Below, piece after piece: positions 45,063 to 56,694 of a DNA stretch of 64,000 nucleotides. The notes under the pieces are model-generated. The model searched no databases. It was not told the origin of the DNA and was given only the letters and a program-made list of their open reading frames with translations. The translations under genes were made by a program, and so were the position numbers. Position 1 is the first letter of the stretch. Each line of letters begins with the position of its first letter. The DNA comes from Planctomycetota bacterium (GTDB taxonomy: Bacteria; Planctomycetota; UBA1135; GCA-002686595): NCBI GenBank assembly GCA_947484275.1, contig CANKOY010000010.1:1-64000 (forward strand), given 5' to 3'.

Positions 45063-48000
45063 ATGCGACTCAAACGTCTCGAGCTGTTCGGCTTCAAGTC
45101 CTTCGCCGACCGCACCGCGCTCGATTTTCCGCGCTCGCTGACCGGAATTGTAGGTCCCAACGGCTGCGGCAAATCCAACGTCGTGGACGGCGTGCGCTGG
45201 GTGCTCGGGGAGCAGCGGCCGACCTCAATGCGCGGCGGCGAGATGAGCGACGTGATTTTCAAGGGCTCCACCAGCCGGCCGCCCATGGGAGTCGCGGAAG
45301 TCAGCCTGGTGCTCGACAATTCGCTGACCGAATTGGCCGGTCACGGTCCGGAAGTCTCGATCACCCGCCGCGTGTTCAAGTCCGGCGAGGGCGAGTATTT
45401 GATCAACGGCGAGCGCGTGCGTCTGAAGGACGTGCGCGATTTGTTGTTCGACACCGGTTTGGGCAGCCGCGGCTATGCGGTGCTCGAACAGGGTCGTATC
45501 GACGCGGTGCTCTCTCAGAATCCACTGGATCGCCGCGCGATCTTCGAGGAAGCCGCGGGCATCAGCCGCTTCCGCATGCGCAAGCGCGAGACGGAATCGC
45601 GCCTGAAGCGCGTCGAGACCGACATGACGCGGCTCGACGACGTGCTGCGCGAATTGGCGACCCGCGTGCGTTCGCTGAAGATTCAGGCGGGCAAGGCCGA
45701 GCGCTTCGTCAGCGCCCGCGACGACTGGCGCCGTGAGCGCGCGCGACAACTGCGTCAACGCATGGCCCACGGCAACAGGGCACTGGACCTGACCCAGGCT
45801 CGGCTGCGTGAGTTGGAGAGCCGCGCCGCGGATTTGCGCGGCGCGCGCGAAGCCGGTGAAAGCGAAGTCGGCGAGCGCGGGCGCGAGCAGGCGACGCTGG
45901 CCGCGGAAATGGAGCGCCTGGGCGAAGAAGTTTCGCGCCTCGCCGGCGAGGGCCGTGCGCTCGCCGAGCGCCAGGCGCAGTTGCAGTCGCGCATCCACTC
46001 CTGGCGGCTTTCCTCCGACGAGGAATCCGGCCGCGCAGCGAGCCTCGGACAACAACTGGAAGTGCGCCGCAAGGAACTGGCGCGCGTGGAAGCGACGGTG
46101 GTCGAACTGGATCTCGCAGCGCGAAAAAGCGAACGAGAACGGTCGGAACACGCCGCGGCTCTGACGGAAGCGCGCAACGAGTATCGCGCCACGCGCGAGC
46201 GCTCCGAAGCTCACAACGAAGAGGTCCTGCGTTCGCTCCACGAAAAGACCTCGGCCGCGAACAGCGCGCGCTTGATGGAGAACTCGCGCGGACCGCTCCT
46301 GGCACGCCGTGAGCGCGCTTTGGCGCGAGTGGGAGAGAACGAAACGCTCGTCGCGTCGCTGCGCGAGACCGCTGGCGCCGCCGCCGCGCAATTGGAAGCC
46401 GCGCGTCTGTCCCACGCCGACAGCGAACAGGAGCGCGCGCGTCTGGCCGCCGAATTCGCCCGACTCGAGGTGTCGATTCGCGCCTTGGAGGCCGACCAGA
46501 AGGCGTTGGAACTGGAGCGCGCGCGGATTGGATCGCGGATTGCGGCCCTGCGCGACTTCGAGCGCGAACGCGAGAGTCTCGACGCCGGAGCGCGCGCGCT
46601 CTTGTCGGAAATTCGCGGCGCCAAAGGACCGATCGCCGCCGACGAACTGTCGGGGCTTTTCGCGGACCACGTGCACACCTCGACCGATCTGGCGCGCGCC
46701 TTGGATGCGGCCTTGGGTGAGCGCGCCATGGGGCTCGTCGCCCGCTCCCACGAGACGGCTCTGCGCGCCGCCGCATGGCTGAAGCAGCAGAAGAGTGGGC
46801 AGGTGCGCCTGATTCTTGCCGATTCCTTGCCGGCTCTGGAGCTGCGCCCGGCACCGCCATTCAGCGCTGAGGAGCAAGCCACGATCGTGGCGCGACTGTG
46901 TGACGAAGTGCGCGTCGACGAAGGTTTCAAGGCGCTCTCGAACTACTTGATCGGCGACGTCTTCGTTGCCCACGACGTGGCGGCGTGCCTGCGCTTGGCC
47001 CAGGCCCATCCGAATTGGCGCTTCGCCACGCGCGAGGGCGACCTGGTGGATGCCGCTGGATTCGTCGGCGGCCACCGCGAGATCGCCCAGGGTGCCGTGG
47101 GCCGTCGATCGAGCGCCGACGAATTGCAGCGCACGATGACCGAACTGTCTGCGCGCATCGCGAAGCTTGACGCGCAGGAGCTCGCGGCCCGCGAGGAGCG
47201 CGGGCGCCTGCTCGAGACTCGCGCGGGCACGGATCGCGTTCTCGAAGAGCGCCGCCTGGTGATGACGCACGCGGAGCGCGACAGTCATACGTCCCGTGCG
47301 CGATTGGTGGACCTGGAATCAGCCCTGGCTCTGGCGCGGCGCGAGAGCGAAAGCGTCCTGGCCGAGGTGTCGCGCCTGGATGCGGACCTGGCCTCTGCCA
47401 AACAGCGCGTCGAAGCCAGCGAGGCCGAATTCGCGGGCCTCAATCAGGAATTGTCCAACCTCGAGCGTGCGCGCCACGAGCAGGAGACGCGCCGCGATCG
47501 CATGCTGCGCGAAGAACAGCAGATTTCGGTCGAGTGTGCGCGCATCAAGGCCGAACTGGAAGGCCACCGTCGCCGCCAGTCCGATCTGGCCCGAGGCGTG
47601 GAGGAGGCGGTCCTTGAACTCGAGCGCTCAACGCGTCTGGCTGCGGAGGCCGCCCGTGCCGCCGATGAGGGCGCGGGTGAAGTGGCGCGACTCAAGCAGG
47701 CATCCGACTCCGTGCTCGTGGAGCGCGCCGCGCAGGAAGAGCGCCTCGCCCATCTGCGCGCTAACGAGCGCGCCGCGCGCGAGTCGATTGACACGTTCCG
47801 CCGCCGATTGGACGCCGCCACGCGCGAACTCGAAGGCGTTTTCGATCAATTGGCATCCCTGCGGCTCGATGAGCAGCGCCTCAGCCTCGAGCGCACCGAG
47901 GCCCTGGCCCGCGCCCTGGAGGATCTGGCGCTGGACGAGCTGGGGTTGGCGGGGACTTGGGACGACGCAAACGGCGCCGAGCCCACGTTGGAGCCCGCAG

Positions 48001-48884
48001 AGCTGACAGCGCTCGAGCAGCAGGTCGCGAATCTCAAGCAGGAACTGGATCGCATCGGCCCGGTGAACACCGAGGCCGTGGCGGAATTGACCGAGGCCGA
48101 CGGGCGCTTCACGTTCCTCGATACTCAGCGCAAGGACTTGCAGCGTTCGCGCGAATCCCTGGCTGAGACGCTCGCGACGATCAACGAAGAAAGCGTGCGC
48201 CTGTTCCTCTCGACGTTCGAAGAGGTGCGCGGCCATTTCCAGCAGCTCTTCCGGCAGCTCTTTGGGGGCGGTAAGGCCGACCTCGAACTGCAGGAAGGCG
48301 TCGATCCCCTGGAGGGCGGCATCGAAATCAGTGCTCGTCCCCCGGGCCGCGAAATGTTGCCGATCGGACTCCTGTCCGGCGGTCAGCGCACGATGACGGC
48401 CCTCGCACTTCTGTTCGCGGTGTTCAAGGCGCGCCCGAGTCCGTTCTGCGTGCTAGACGAAGTGGACGCGGCTCTCGACGACGCGAACATCGGGCGTTTC
48501 CTCGGCATGCTCGACACTTTCCGCCACGACACGCAGTTCATCGTCGTGACCCACAACAAGGGCACGATGGCGGCCTGCGAGGGGCTCTATGGCATCACCA
48601 TGGAGGTCAAGGGAGTCTCGCGCTACGTGGCCGTGGAATTCGGCGACGTGGACGAGTTCGTCCCCGATGCCACCGGGAATGCGGACCAGGCAGAACTCTC
48701 CCGCGGCGAGGTCCAGGCCCGGGGCGGCGAGCCCGGCTCCACAGATTCCGAGTCGGACTCCGCCCTCGGGGCCGGCGAGGACGATGAGCCCGATGGGCTG
48801 CGGACCGTGGAACTCGTGCCCAATGCCCGCGCTGGCGCGGCCGGGGAAGCGGACAAGCTTCTAGCCGCGACGCCCGAGCAGTAG
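45063..48884 (+). CDS. smc: Chromosome segregation protein SMC
   Basis: Core ATPase of bacterial condensin. It has 1273 residues, slightly longer than the usual 1150-1200. The N-terminal head has FGFKSFADRT and Walker A GIVGPNGCGKSNVVDGVRW. The hinge lies at about 522-640 (ADELSGLFADHVHTSTDLA). Long Arg/Glu/Ala coiled coils flank it. The C-terminal head has signature LLSGGQRTMTALALLFAVF and Walker B FCVLDEVDAALDD. An acidic, low-complexity tail of roughly 70 residues after the head is unusual. It starts 6 nt after the upstream stop. scpA and scpB are not visible in the window. Confidence 0.97.
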   Translation: MRLKRLELFGFKSFADRTALDFPRSLTGIVGPNGCGKSNVVDGVRWVLGEQRPTSMRGGEMSDVIFKGSTSRPPMGVAEVSLVLDNSLTELAGHGPEVSITRRVFKSGEGEYLINGERVRLKDVRDLLFDTGLGSRGYAVLEQGRIDAVLSQNPLDRRAIFEEAAGISRFRMRKRETESRLKRVETDMTRLDDVLRELATRVRSLKIQAGKAERFVSARDDWRRERARQLRQRMAHGNRALDLTQARLRELESRAADLRGAREAGESEVGERGREQATLAAEMERLGEEVSRLAGEGRALAERQAQLQSRIHSWRLSSDEESGRAASLGQQLEVRRKELARVEATVVELDLAARKSERERSEHAAALTEARNEYRATRERSEAHNEEVLRSLHEKTSAANSARLMENSRGPLLARRERALARVGENETLVASLRETAGAAAAQLEAARLSHADSEQERARLAAEFARLEVSIRALEADQKALELERARIGSRIAALRDFERERESLDAGARALLSEIRGAKGPIAADELSGLFADHVHTSTDLARALDAALGERAMGLVARSHETALRAAAWLKQQKSGQVRLILADSLPALELRPAPPFSAEEQATIVARLCDEVRVDEGFKALSNYLIGDVFVAHDVAACLRLAQAHPNWRFATREGDLVDAAGFVGGHREIAQGAVGRRSSADELQRTMTELSARIAKLDAQELAAREERGRLLETRAGTDRVLEERRLVMTHAERDSHTSRARLVDLESALALARRESESVLAEVSRLDADLASAKQRVEASEAEFAGLNQELSNLERARHEQETRRDRMLREEQQISVECARIKAELEGHRRRQSDLARGVEEAVLELERSTRLAAEAARAADEGAGEVARLKQASDSVLVERAAQEERLAHLRANERAARESIDTFRRRLDAATRELEGVFDQLASLRLDEQRLSLERTEALARALEDLALDELGLAGTWDDANGAEPTLEPAELTALEQQVANLKQELDRIGPVNTEAVAELTEADGRFTFLDTQRKDLQRSRESLAETLATINEESVRLFLSTFEEVRGHFQQLFRQLFGGGKADLELQEGVDPLEGGIEISARPPGREMLPIGLLSGGQRTMTALALLFAVFKARPSPFCVLDEVDAALDDANIGRFLGMLDTFRHDTQFIVVTHNKGTMAACEGLYGITMEVKGVSRYVAVEFGDVDEFVPDATGNADQAELSRGEVQARGGEPGSTDSESDSALGAGEDDEPDGLRTVELVPNARAGAAGEADKLLAATPEQ

Positions 48885-48919
48885 GCTGTGTGGACAGCGC
48901 GGCCGCGCCTCCCTGTCCG

Positions 48920-51046
48920 ATGAACGACCAGAGAATCACAATCCTGTGGCGAGCGAGCCTGATCGGAGTTGCCCTCGCGGTGATTCCATGGTCGGTCCAA
49001 GGCCAGGAACCGATCGCCGGGAGCGGTACGCCCGCTGTGACTCCGGAAAAGACCCCGCTGCCTGCGCCGATCACAAACGCGCCGCCCGCGCCCCCGATCG
49101 AACTGATCCCAGTTGCAACGCAACCGGCACCCGAGGTGCCGCAAGAGCCGACGGCCGGCGAGCCCCCGGTTAAGCCCGCCGTCCAACCAGTGGATCCGGG
49201 TTTGCCTGCAACTCAGCCGGTGCAGGTGCCCGAGTCGCCTCCGGCTGAAATCAAGCCGCCTGTCGGGGAAGTGCTTCCTCCCGGTGGCGCGTCGGCGAAC
49301 ACGACACTTCCGACTGCGCAGCCCGCAGCAGTTGCGGGAGAAACGCCGGCCGTTGCACCGGCGGTCGCCGGGTCCGACGCTGCGGGCGTTGGCGCTAATC
49401 AGCCCGCTGCTGGCAACGCCCCCGCGCCCGTTCTGCTGAGTGTTCCCATGGATCTGGCAAGCGTGAGCGCTGCGCTGGAACGGCTGGTCGCCGACCACGG
49501 AGCGCTCGCCCGTCCACTGGACCTCGGGCTCTTGGCCGACGGCCGAAAGTTGCCTGCAATTGTCTTTGGCGCCGAGGGCCCGCTCGCACTCGAGGAGCGC
49601 CCCACGGTGTTGCTGCTCGGCGCTTTCGACGGCGAGGCGCCGACGGGCGGCCTCGCGGTGCTCGCGGTTTGTGCGGAATTGCTGCGCGAAGCCGCTAGTT
49701 TGCCCGCCGGCGTCGCCTTCGCCGCTGTCCCTTGGGCCTCGCCCGAGGCCGTTGAACTCAGTCTGCTGGGCCACTCCTCCGATGGGCGCAATCTGCGGCC
49801 CCTGGACGAGGACCGCGACGGTCGCGTGGACGAAGACGGCCCCGACGACCTCGATGGGGACGGACAGATCCTGCAGATGCTCGTGGAAGATCCCGACGGT
49901 CCCTGGACCCGCCAGGGCAACCAGCGGCTCTTGGCCCGCGCAAAAGCCGGCGACGCTCCGCGCTTCAGCCTGTCGCTCGAGGGCAAGGACGACGACGGCG
50001 ATGGCAGGTTCAACGAGGACGGCCCTGGCGGCGTGGTGCTCGACTTGAATTTTCCGGTGGGACGCGTTGGACCCTGGGTCGATCCGCTCTCCGGTGTTCT
50101 GCCTCTGTCGGAGTCCCTGAGCCGCACCTACGCCGACTTCGCTCTGGCGCGCCGTGCGGCGATCGTGATCGTGTTCCAGGGAAGTCACGGGCGGCTTGCG
50201 ATTCCCGGCGGAACGAAATCCACATCGGCCGCAGGCTGGATGCCGGATGCTGACCGCAGTGTGTTCGAGCGCGCGGGCAGCGCCTTCCAGGCCACAACGT
50301 TGCGGCGCAATTCGCCTATTTCTACGTTGCTCGAGTGCCGCGGACGCGAGCGTCCCGGCGCTTCTATCGACTGGTTCTACTCGGTGGGCGGTGCGCTTGC
50401 GCTCGAGTTGGCTCCCTGGGGCCCGGCCCTCGATGCGGCGCCAGATGCCGTGCCCGAGAATGCGCGCTTTGACAGCACTCGCGGCGACAAAAAAATTCCC
50501 GACGGAGTCTCGTCGGAAGACCTTGCCTGGATCCGTTGGCTCGACGACAGCAGCGGTGGGATCGGATTCATCGATTGGCATCCTGTGGCCCTCGGCAACG
50601 GAGCCCAAGCTCTGGTGGGCGGTTGGGAGCCAGGCACGCGCACGATTCCGCCCGCGGACAAACTGGCGCGCGCGTTGCAAGGGCTGGGGGATTTCACGCG
50701 CCGCCTGAGCGCCAGTCTCCCGCGCTTGGAGTTGCGCGTGATCGAAGCCAGCCGCGACGGCGAGGTGTGCCGCATCCGCGCGCGCCTTGCCAATGCTGGG
50801 GTGTTGCCCACGGGCCTTTCCATTTCCGACCGACGCCACGGATCAGTCGGCGCCTGGCTGGCCCTCGAACTGCCGGCGGGTGCGCGACTGGTGGCGGGCT
50901 TGGAGCGCTCGACTTTGGCGCGACTCGCGGGCGGTGGAATCTCTCGCGAGTGCGAGTGGATCGTCGTGGCGCCCGCGGGCTCCACCTTCTCCCTGCGCGC
51001 TGGCGGTGACTGGGCCCTGAGCGTTGCGAAGGAGGTCAAGCCGTGA
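48920..51046 (+). CDS. Exported M14-carboxypeptidase-like protein, zinc ligands apparently lost
   Basis: 708 residues from the ATG at 48920. A signal peptide (ends near VQGQ) is followed by about 120 residues of Pro/Ala-rich linker, then an M14-like domain. Two Asp-rich calcium-binding-like repeats, DEDRDGRVDEDGPDDLDGDG (about 296-315) and GKDDDGDGRFNEDGPGG, are typical of secreted M14 relatives. Where active enzymes have His-x2-Glu, this protein reads GAFDGEAP (Asp237 for His, Ala for Glu), and the second zinc His region reads FQGSHGRL. The likely catalytic Glu (LALELAPWG) is kept. By eye it is a probable pseudo-peptidase. It overlaps the next gene, which is a paralogue. Confidence 0.65.
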   Translation: MNDQRITILWRASLIGVALAVIPWSVQGQEPIAGSGTPAVTPEKTPLPAPITNAPPAPPIELIPVATQPAPEVPQEPTAGEPPVKPAVQPVDPGLPATQPVQVPESPPAEIKPPVGEVLPPGGASANTTLPTAQPAAVAGETPAVAPAVAGSDAAGVGANQPAAGNAPAPVLLSVPMDLASVSAALERLVADHGALARPLDLGLLADGRKLPAIVFGAEGPLALEERPTVLLLGAFDGEAPTGGLAVLAVCAELLREAASLPAGVAFAAVPWASPEAVELSLLGHSSDGRNLRPLDEDRDGRVDEDGPDDLDGDGQILQMLVEDPDGPWTRQGNQRLLARAKAGDAPRFSLSLEGKDDDGDGRFNEDGPGGVVLDLNFPVGRVGPWVDPLSGVLPLSESLSRTYADFALARRAAIVIVFQGSHGRLAIPGGTKSTSAAGWMPDADRSVFERAGSAFQATTLRRNSPISTLLECRGRERPGASIDWFYSVGGALALELAPWGPALDAAPDAVPENARFDSTRGDKKIPDGVSSEDLAWIRWLDDSSGGIGFIDWHPVALGNGAQALVGGWEPGTRTIPPADKLARALQGLGDFTRRLSASLPRLELRVIEASRDGEVCRIRARLANAGVLPTGLSISDRRHGSVGAWLALELPAGARLVAGLERSTLARLAGGGISRECEWIVVAPAGSTFSLRAGGDWALSVAKEVKP
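51029..51035 (+). promoter_or_regulatory. Strong Shine-Dalgarno of the second M14-like gene
   Basis: AAGGAGG inside the end of the upstream gene, 7 nt before GTG 51043 and 10 nt before ATG 51046. Confidence 0.75.
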
Positions 51047-52380
51047 TGCTCGCTGCCTTTGCCCTGTGCCTCCTGCCGATCCAGGACGTCGGTGCCGAAA
51101 AGCGGCGACTGACCCTCGGACCCGACAAGCGTGTCGAACTGGACTTCCAGCATTACTACAAGACGCGCGAGTTGCGCATCGCACTCTCGAGTCTGGCAGC
51201 GACCTATCCCGAATTTGTTCAACTCGAGACTCCGGGCAAGAGCCGCGGAGGTGAGGACCTGTGGGTCGTGCGACTGGGCGACAATGCCAATTCGGATCCT
51301 GCGACGAAGCCCGCGATGTTCATCTACGCGGCCGAGGGCCTATCCAATTTGCAGGGCACCGAGCTGGCGCTGGCGTCGCTGGTTGAGTTCCTCCAGGAGA
51401 ACGCACGCCAAGAACGCGTTGGCCGCGCACTGCGCGAGACGACGATGTACTTCATGCCCTGCGGCAATCCGGATCTGCGAACCCTCGTGCTCGACGGACT
51501 CGAGTCGGGGTCGAGCGCGGGAGCGTTCACGAATCCGCGCGTCGATCTCGAACGCAACTATCCCGTGGGATGGGGACCCTTCCACGATGCGGGCGCGGCT
51601 TTGTCCCAAGGTCCGGGGCCGTACCCGCTCTCGGAACCCGAGACGCGACAGGTGGCGAGTTTTCTGATCAGCCATGAGAACATCGGCGTGGTCGTCGGTT
51701 TCGCGCCGAGCGCTTTCAAACTGAATTCCGCCGTTCCCTCGGGCGCACAGGGCCTCGAGCCGGAGAGCTTGCGCAGTCTGCGCGATGGCCAGAGCGGCGT
51801 CGGAGGTGCCCTGCTCGAATTCACCGGTCGCACGGCGGACGAGCGCGGCTGCTTTGACGATTTCGCCTACGGACAGTTCGGTGCCTGGCCCCTGCGCGTT
51901 CTCGTCGGAGACATCGACGCCCAGACCGGACTTGCGCTGCCGCGTACGGACGAAATCGGTCCCCAGGCAAAGCGCGTGGCCGCGTCGCTGCTCGCCCTGA
52001 GCGAGGCGCTGCCGCGGCTTGCGATCGCGGGCACATCCGTGCAGCGCCTGAAGAACGACCTGTGGCAAGTGGAGCTATCGATCGCGAACAACGGTCAGCT
52101 TCGCACCCAATCGGGGCTCGGTTCCGCGCGCAACGCCGTGGCCGCGCCGCGCCTGCAGGTTCGCGGGGGCAAGGTCCTCGGCGCCGGTTTGCGCGCGCTG
52201 AAGTCCGATTCCTATGCCTCGATTCCCGTGGACGACGGCCAAGTCAGCCTCTCTGAACTGGAGGGCGGCGCGCAGCTTCGCGCCCGTGTGCTGGTGCTCG
52301 CACCGGCGGAGACTTCGCTCGAATTGACGGTGTCCTCGCCGCGCGCGGGCACCGTCACCGCTGCCCTGGTCTTGCGCTGA
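51043..52380 (+). CDS. Exported M14-carboxypeptidase-like protein (second paralogue), zinc ligands apparently lost
   Basis: 445 residues starting at GTG 51043 (or ATG 51046), overlapping the upstream stop. The N-terminus (MMLAAFALCLLPIQ) is a short signal peptide. The M14-like fold is seen in HYYKTRELRIALSSLAATYP, SRGGEDLWVVRLGD and YAAEGLSNLQGTELAL. The usual His-Gly-x-Glu after the fifth strand is replaced (Glu98 for His, Ser for Glu), the position of the second His reads GFAPSAFKL, and the catalytic Glu region reads PLRVLVGD. It therefore looks catalytically dead. The C-terminal 120 residues form a beta-rich domain that may bind protein or glycan. It ends 1 nt before the convergent M28 gene. 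Confidence 0.68.
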   Translation: MMLAAFALCLLPIQDVGAEKRRLTLGPDKRVELDFQHYYKTRELRIALSSLAATYPEFVQLETPGKSRGGEDLWVVRLGDNANSDPATKPAMFIYAAEGLSNLQGTELALASLVEFLQENARQERVGRALRETTMYFMPCGNPDLRTLVLDGLESGSSAGAFTNPRVDLERNYPVGWGPFHDAGAALSQGPGPYPLSEPETRQVASFLISHENIGVVVGFAPSAFKLNSAVPSGAQGLEPESLRSLRDGQSGVGGALLEFTGRTADERGCFDDFAYGQFGAWPLRVLVGDIDAQTGLALPRTDEIGPQAKRVAASLLALSEALPRLAIAGTSVQRLKNDLWQVELSIANNGQLRTQSGLGSARNAVAAPRLQVRGGKVLGAGLRALKSDSYASIPVDDGQVSLSELEGGAQLRARVLVLAPAETSLELTVSSPRAGTVTAALVLR

Positions 52381-52381
52381 C

Positions 52382-53386
52382 TCAACGCAGAGCCAGCCGC
52401 GCTTCCAAGCTGGGCACGGCCGCGAGCACCACGCGCCCCACGATGCCCAGGCTTTGGGCGGAGCAGTGCTCCAATTTGTCGTTCAGTGTGTGCCAGTAGG
52501 AATTGCCCGGACCGTAGTCGAAGTCGATCAAGTCCACGGAACGGATCCCCGCGGCCATGAAAATCAGGTGGTCGTCGATGATCTCGGCGCCGCGTTTGGC
52601 AGAGACATACTGATCGAGCTTCAGCTCGCGCGCGGCTTCAGCGAACACGGCGTGGAGTCGCGGGTCGGAGAAACCCTCCTGTTCGATGTTCAGGTTCTTG
52701 TCGCCGACCATGTCGAGCAGCACGCAGGCACGGAATTTCGCCGCCTGCCCTGAATTCTTGAGCTTCGCGGCGTGGTGGCGCGATCCGTAGCGATTGTCCG
52801 GGTCGACCCACTCGAGGTTGACGGATTCCTCACCGTCGAGGAACAGAAAGCGGTAGCCGAACTCGCGCGGTCCGGCGGCGGCCAGCGCGCGCGCCAGCTC
52901 CAGCAGCACCGCGGTGCCCGAGCCGCCGTCATTGGCGCCGACGAAAGTGCCCGGGAGGCGTTTCGTGTCGTAGTGCGCGCAAAACAGGATCCAAGGCGCG
53001 GTCGCAGCCTTGTCCCGCGGCGCGAGGTCCGCGTAGACATTGGCGAAGTCCAAGGGGCCTGCTGGCGTTTGTTGCTGAAAGGCCTCGCGCACGGGCTTCA
53101 GCCCAGCGGCCGTGAGCTGCGCTTCCATGAACACGCGCGCCTTTTCCGCGCCCGCTGTCCCAGCCTGTCGCGGTCCCATGGCCACCAGGTGCTCGAGGTC
53201 CTTCCAGGCGCGTTCGGTGTTGAAGCTGTCCGCAAGCGTGCCGGCTGACTTGGGCGTCTCGGTGCTCGGCGCGCAGCTTGACCCGCTGAGCAACGCGCAC
53301 ATGAGGGCCATCCCAAGGCTTGCGCCGAAGACGCGTGCAGCCCGGGCCACAGGCCCCTGGGTCGAGGATCGAGGGCGATGTTCCAT
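52382..53386 (-). CDS. M28-family metallopeptidase / glutaminyl-cyclase-like lipoprotein
   Basis: 334 residues. The signal peptide ends in a lipobox-like SGSSC (Cys38). The M28 zinc site is readable: CAHYDTK, GANDGGSGTAVLLE (bridging Asp), FLDGEES (Glu), LLDMVGD and a late His in YWHTLNDKLEH. These features match both M28 aminopeptidases and bacterial glutaminyl-peptide cyclotransferases, which share the fold; the WHTLND element leans to the cyclase branch. It acts on exported peptides in the periplasm. The ATG at 53386 has TAAGCT 6 nt upstream and no Shine-Dalgarno. Confidence 0.87.
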   Translation of the reverse strand: MEHRPRSSTQGPVARAARVFGASLGMALMCALLSGSSCAPSTETPKSAGTLADSFNTERAWKDLEHLVAMGPRQAGTAGAEKARVFMEAQLTAAGLKPVREAFQQQTPAGPLDFANVYADLAPRDKAATAPWILFCAHYDTKRLPGTFVGANDGGSGTAVLLELARALAAAGPREFGYRFLFLDGEESVNLEWVDPDNRYGSRHHAAKLKNSGQAAKFRACVLLDMVGDKNLNIEQEGFSDPRLHAVFAEAARELKLDQYVSAKRGAEIIDDHLIFMAAGIRSVDLIDFDYGPGNSYWHTLNDKLEHCSAQSLGIVGRVVLAAVPSLEARLALR

Positions 53387-53392
53387 GGCATG

Positions 53393-53398
53393 AGCTTA
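53393..53398 (-). promoter_or_regulatory. Candidate -10 box, leaderless start of M28 gene
   Basis: TAAGCT on the minus strand, 6 nt before the ATG at 53386; no Shine-Dalgarno. Confidence 0.35.
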
Positions 53399-53507
53399 GC
53401 GCCCAGGCAGCACAGAAGGCGCGCCTTCCCAGCGTCGGGCCAGCGGCTTGGCCGCGGATTCAGTTCCAGGGCGCCCGGGCCGAGACCATGGGAAGTCCCT
53501 GATTTCC

Positions 53508-55562
<2,055 letters not shown>

Positions 55563-55586
55563 GGTTCAAGGGCCAGGGCTGCGAAC

Positions 55587-56690
55587 ATGCTGCGCATCGA
55601 GGCTGACCGCGCGCGATTTCGCGAGATCGTCCGCGGCCGCATTCGCGCCGACCTCAAGCGCTATCTTTCAACCAGCGAACTCTTCGCACGCCGCGGCGAG
55701 CGTGCCGTCAGCGTGCCGATCCCCCAGATCGAACTGCCGCGTCTGCGCTTTGGCGACAACTCGAAGGGCGGCGTGGGACAGGGCCATGGCGAACGCGGCG
55801 ATCCCGTGGACGGCGACGCGGGCGACACTTGCGCAGGCGCCGCGGGTGAGGGCCCCAGCGAGCACGCCTTGGAAGTCGAAGTCGAGCTCGACGAGCTGGC
55901 GGCGATGCTGGGTCGCGAGCTGGAATTGCCCTACATCCAGCCGCGGGGGCGAAACAACATTCTGTGCGAGGGTGGGCGCTACGACCACATCCGTTCGCGC
56001 GGGCCCGACTCACTGCGGCATGGCCGACGCACGCTCAAGCAGGCGCTCAAACGCTCCGTGGCAAGCGGCGAATGGAATCCCGCGGCACCAAAAATCGTTC
56101 CCCTGCGCGAGGACTTTCGCTTCCGCGCCAATCGCCCGCGGCCGACGCCGCATTCCTCGGCCGTGATCATCCACATGATGGACGTCTCAGGCTCCATGGG
56201 GCGCGAGCAGAAGGAAATCGTCCGCATCCAGGCCTTCTGGATCGACACTTGGCTGCGCAGCCAATACGACCAGATCGAAGTGCTGTACATCGTTCACGAT
56301 GCGGCAGCAAAACTCGTGGACCGCGACTCCTTCTTCCACCTGCGGGAATCGGGCGGCACGAAAATTAGCTCCGCCTACGAACTGTGCCTGTCGCAAATCC
56401 AGACTCGCTATCGCCCCGAGGATTGGAACATCTACGCCTTCCACTACTCCGACGGTGACAACTGGAGTGCTCGCGACACCGAGCGCTGCATGACCTTGCT
56501 GCGCGACGAGTTGATTCCACGCGTCAACCAATTTTGCTACGGACAGGTCAAGAGCGCCTATGGCTCGGGGCAGTTCAAGAAGGACCTTGACGAGTCACTG
56601 TCGGGCGTCGAGCGCCTCGTCACCGCCGCGGTCAACGATCGCGGCGACATCTCCGAGTCGATCCGGGCATTTCTCGGGAAGGGGCGCTGA
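55587..56690 (+). CDS. yeaH: YeaH/DUF444 family protein with VWA-like domain
   Basis: 367 residues. The N-terminal part has IRADLKRYLSTSELFARRG (a DUF444 hallmark) and a Gly/Asp-rich linker (about 59-92), then LELPYIQPRG. The C-terminal half has a von Willebrand A-like fold with MIDAS motif MMDVSGSMG (197-205), and ESGGTKISSAYELC and HYSDGDNWS as further metal-loop residues. It is regularly co-expressed with PrkA and SpoVR and may be a kinase substrate or scaffold; its molecular role is unknown. It starts 24 nt after prkA. Confidence 0.93.
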   Translation: MLRIEADRARFREIVRGRIRADLKRYLSTSELFARRGERAVSVPIPQIELPRLRFGDNSKGGVGQGHGERGDPVDGDAGDTCAGAAGEGPSEHALEVEVELDELAAMLGRELELPYIQPRGRNNILCEGGRYDHIRSRGPDSLRHGRRTLKQALKRSVASGEWNPAAPKIVPLREDFRFRANRPRPTPHSSAVIIHMMDVSGSMGREQKEIVRIQAFWIDTWLRSQYDQIEVLYIVHDAAAKLVDRDSFFHLRESGGTKISSAYELCLSQIQTRYRPEDWNIYAFHYSDGDNWSARDTERCMTLLRDELIPRVNQFCYGQVKSAYGSGQFKKDLDESLSGVERLVTAAVNDRGDISESIRAFLGKGR

Positions 56691-56694
56691 GGCC

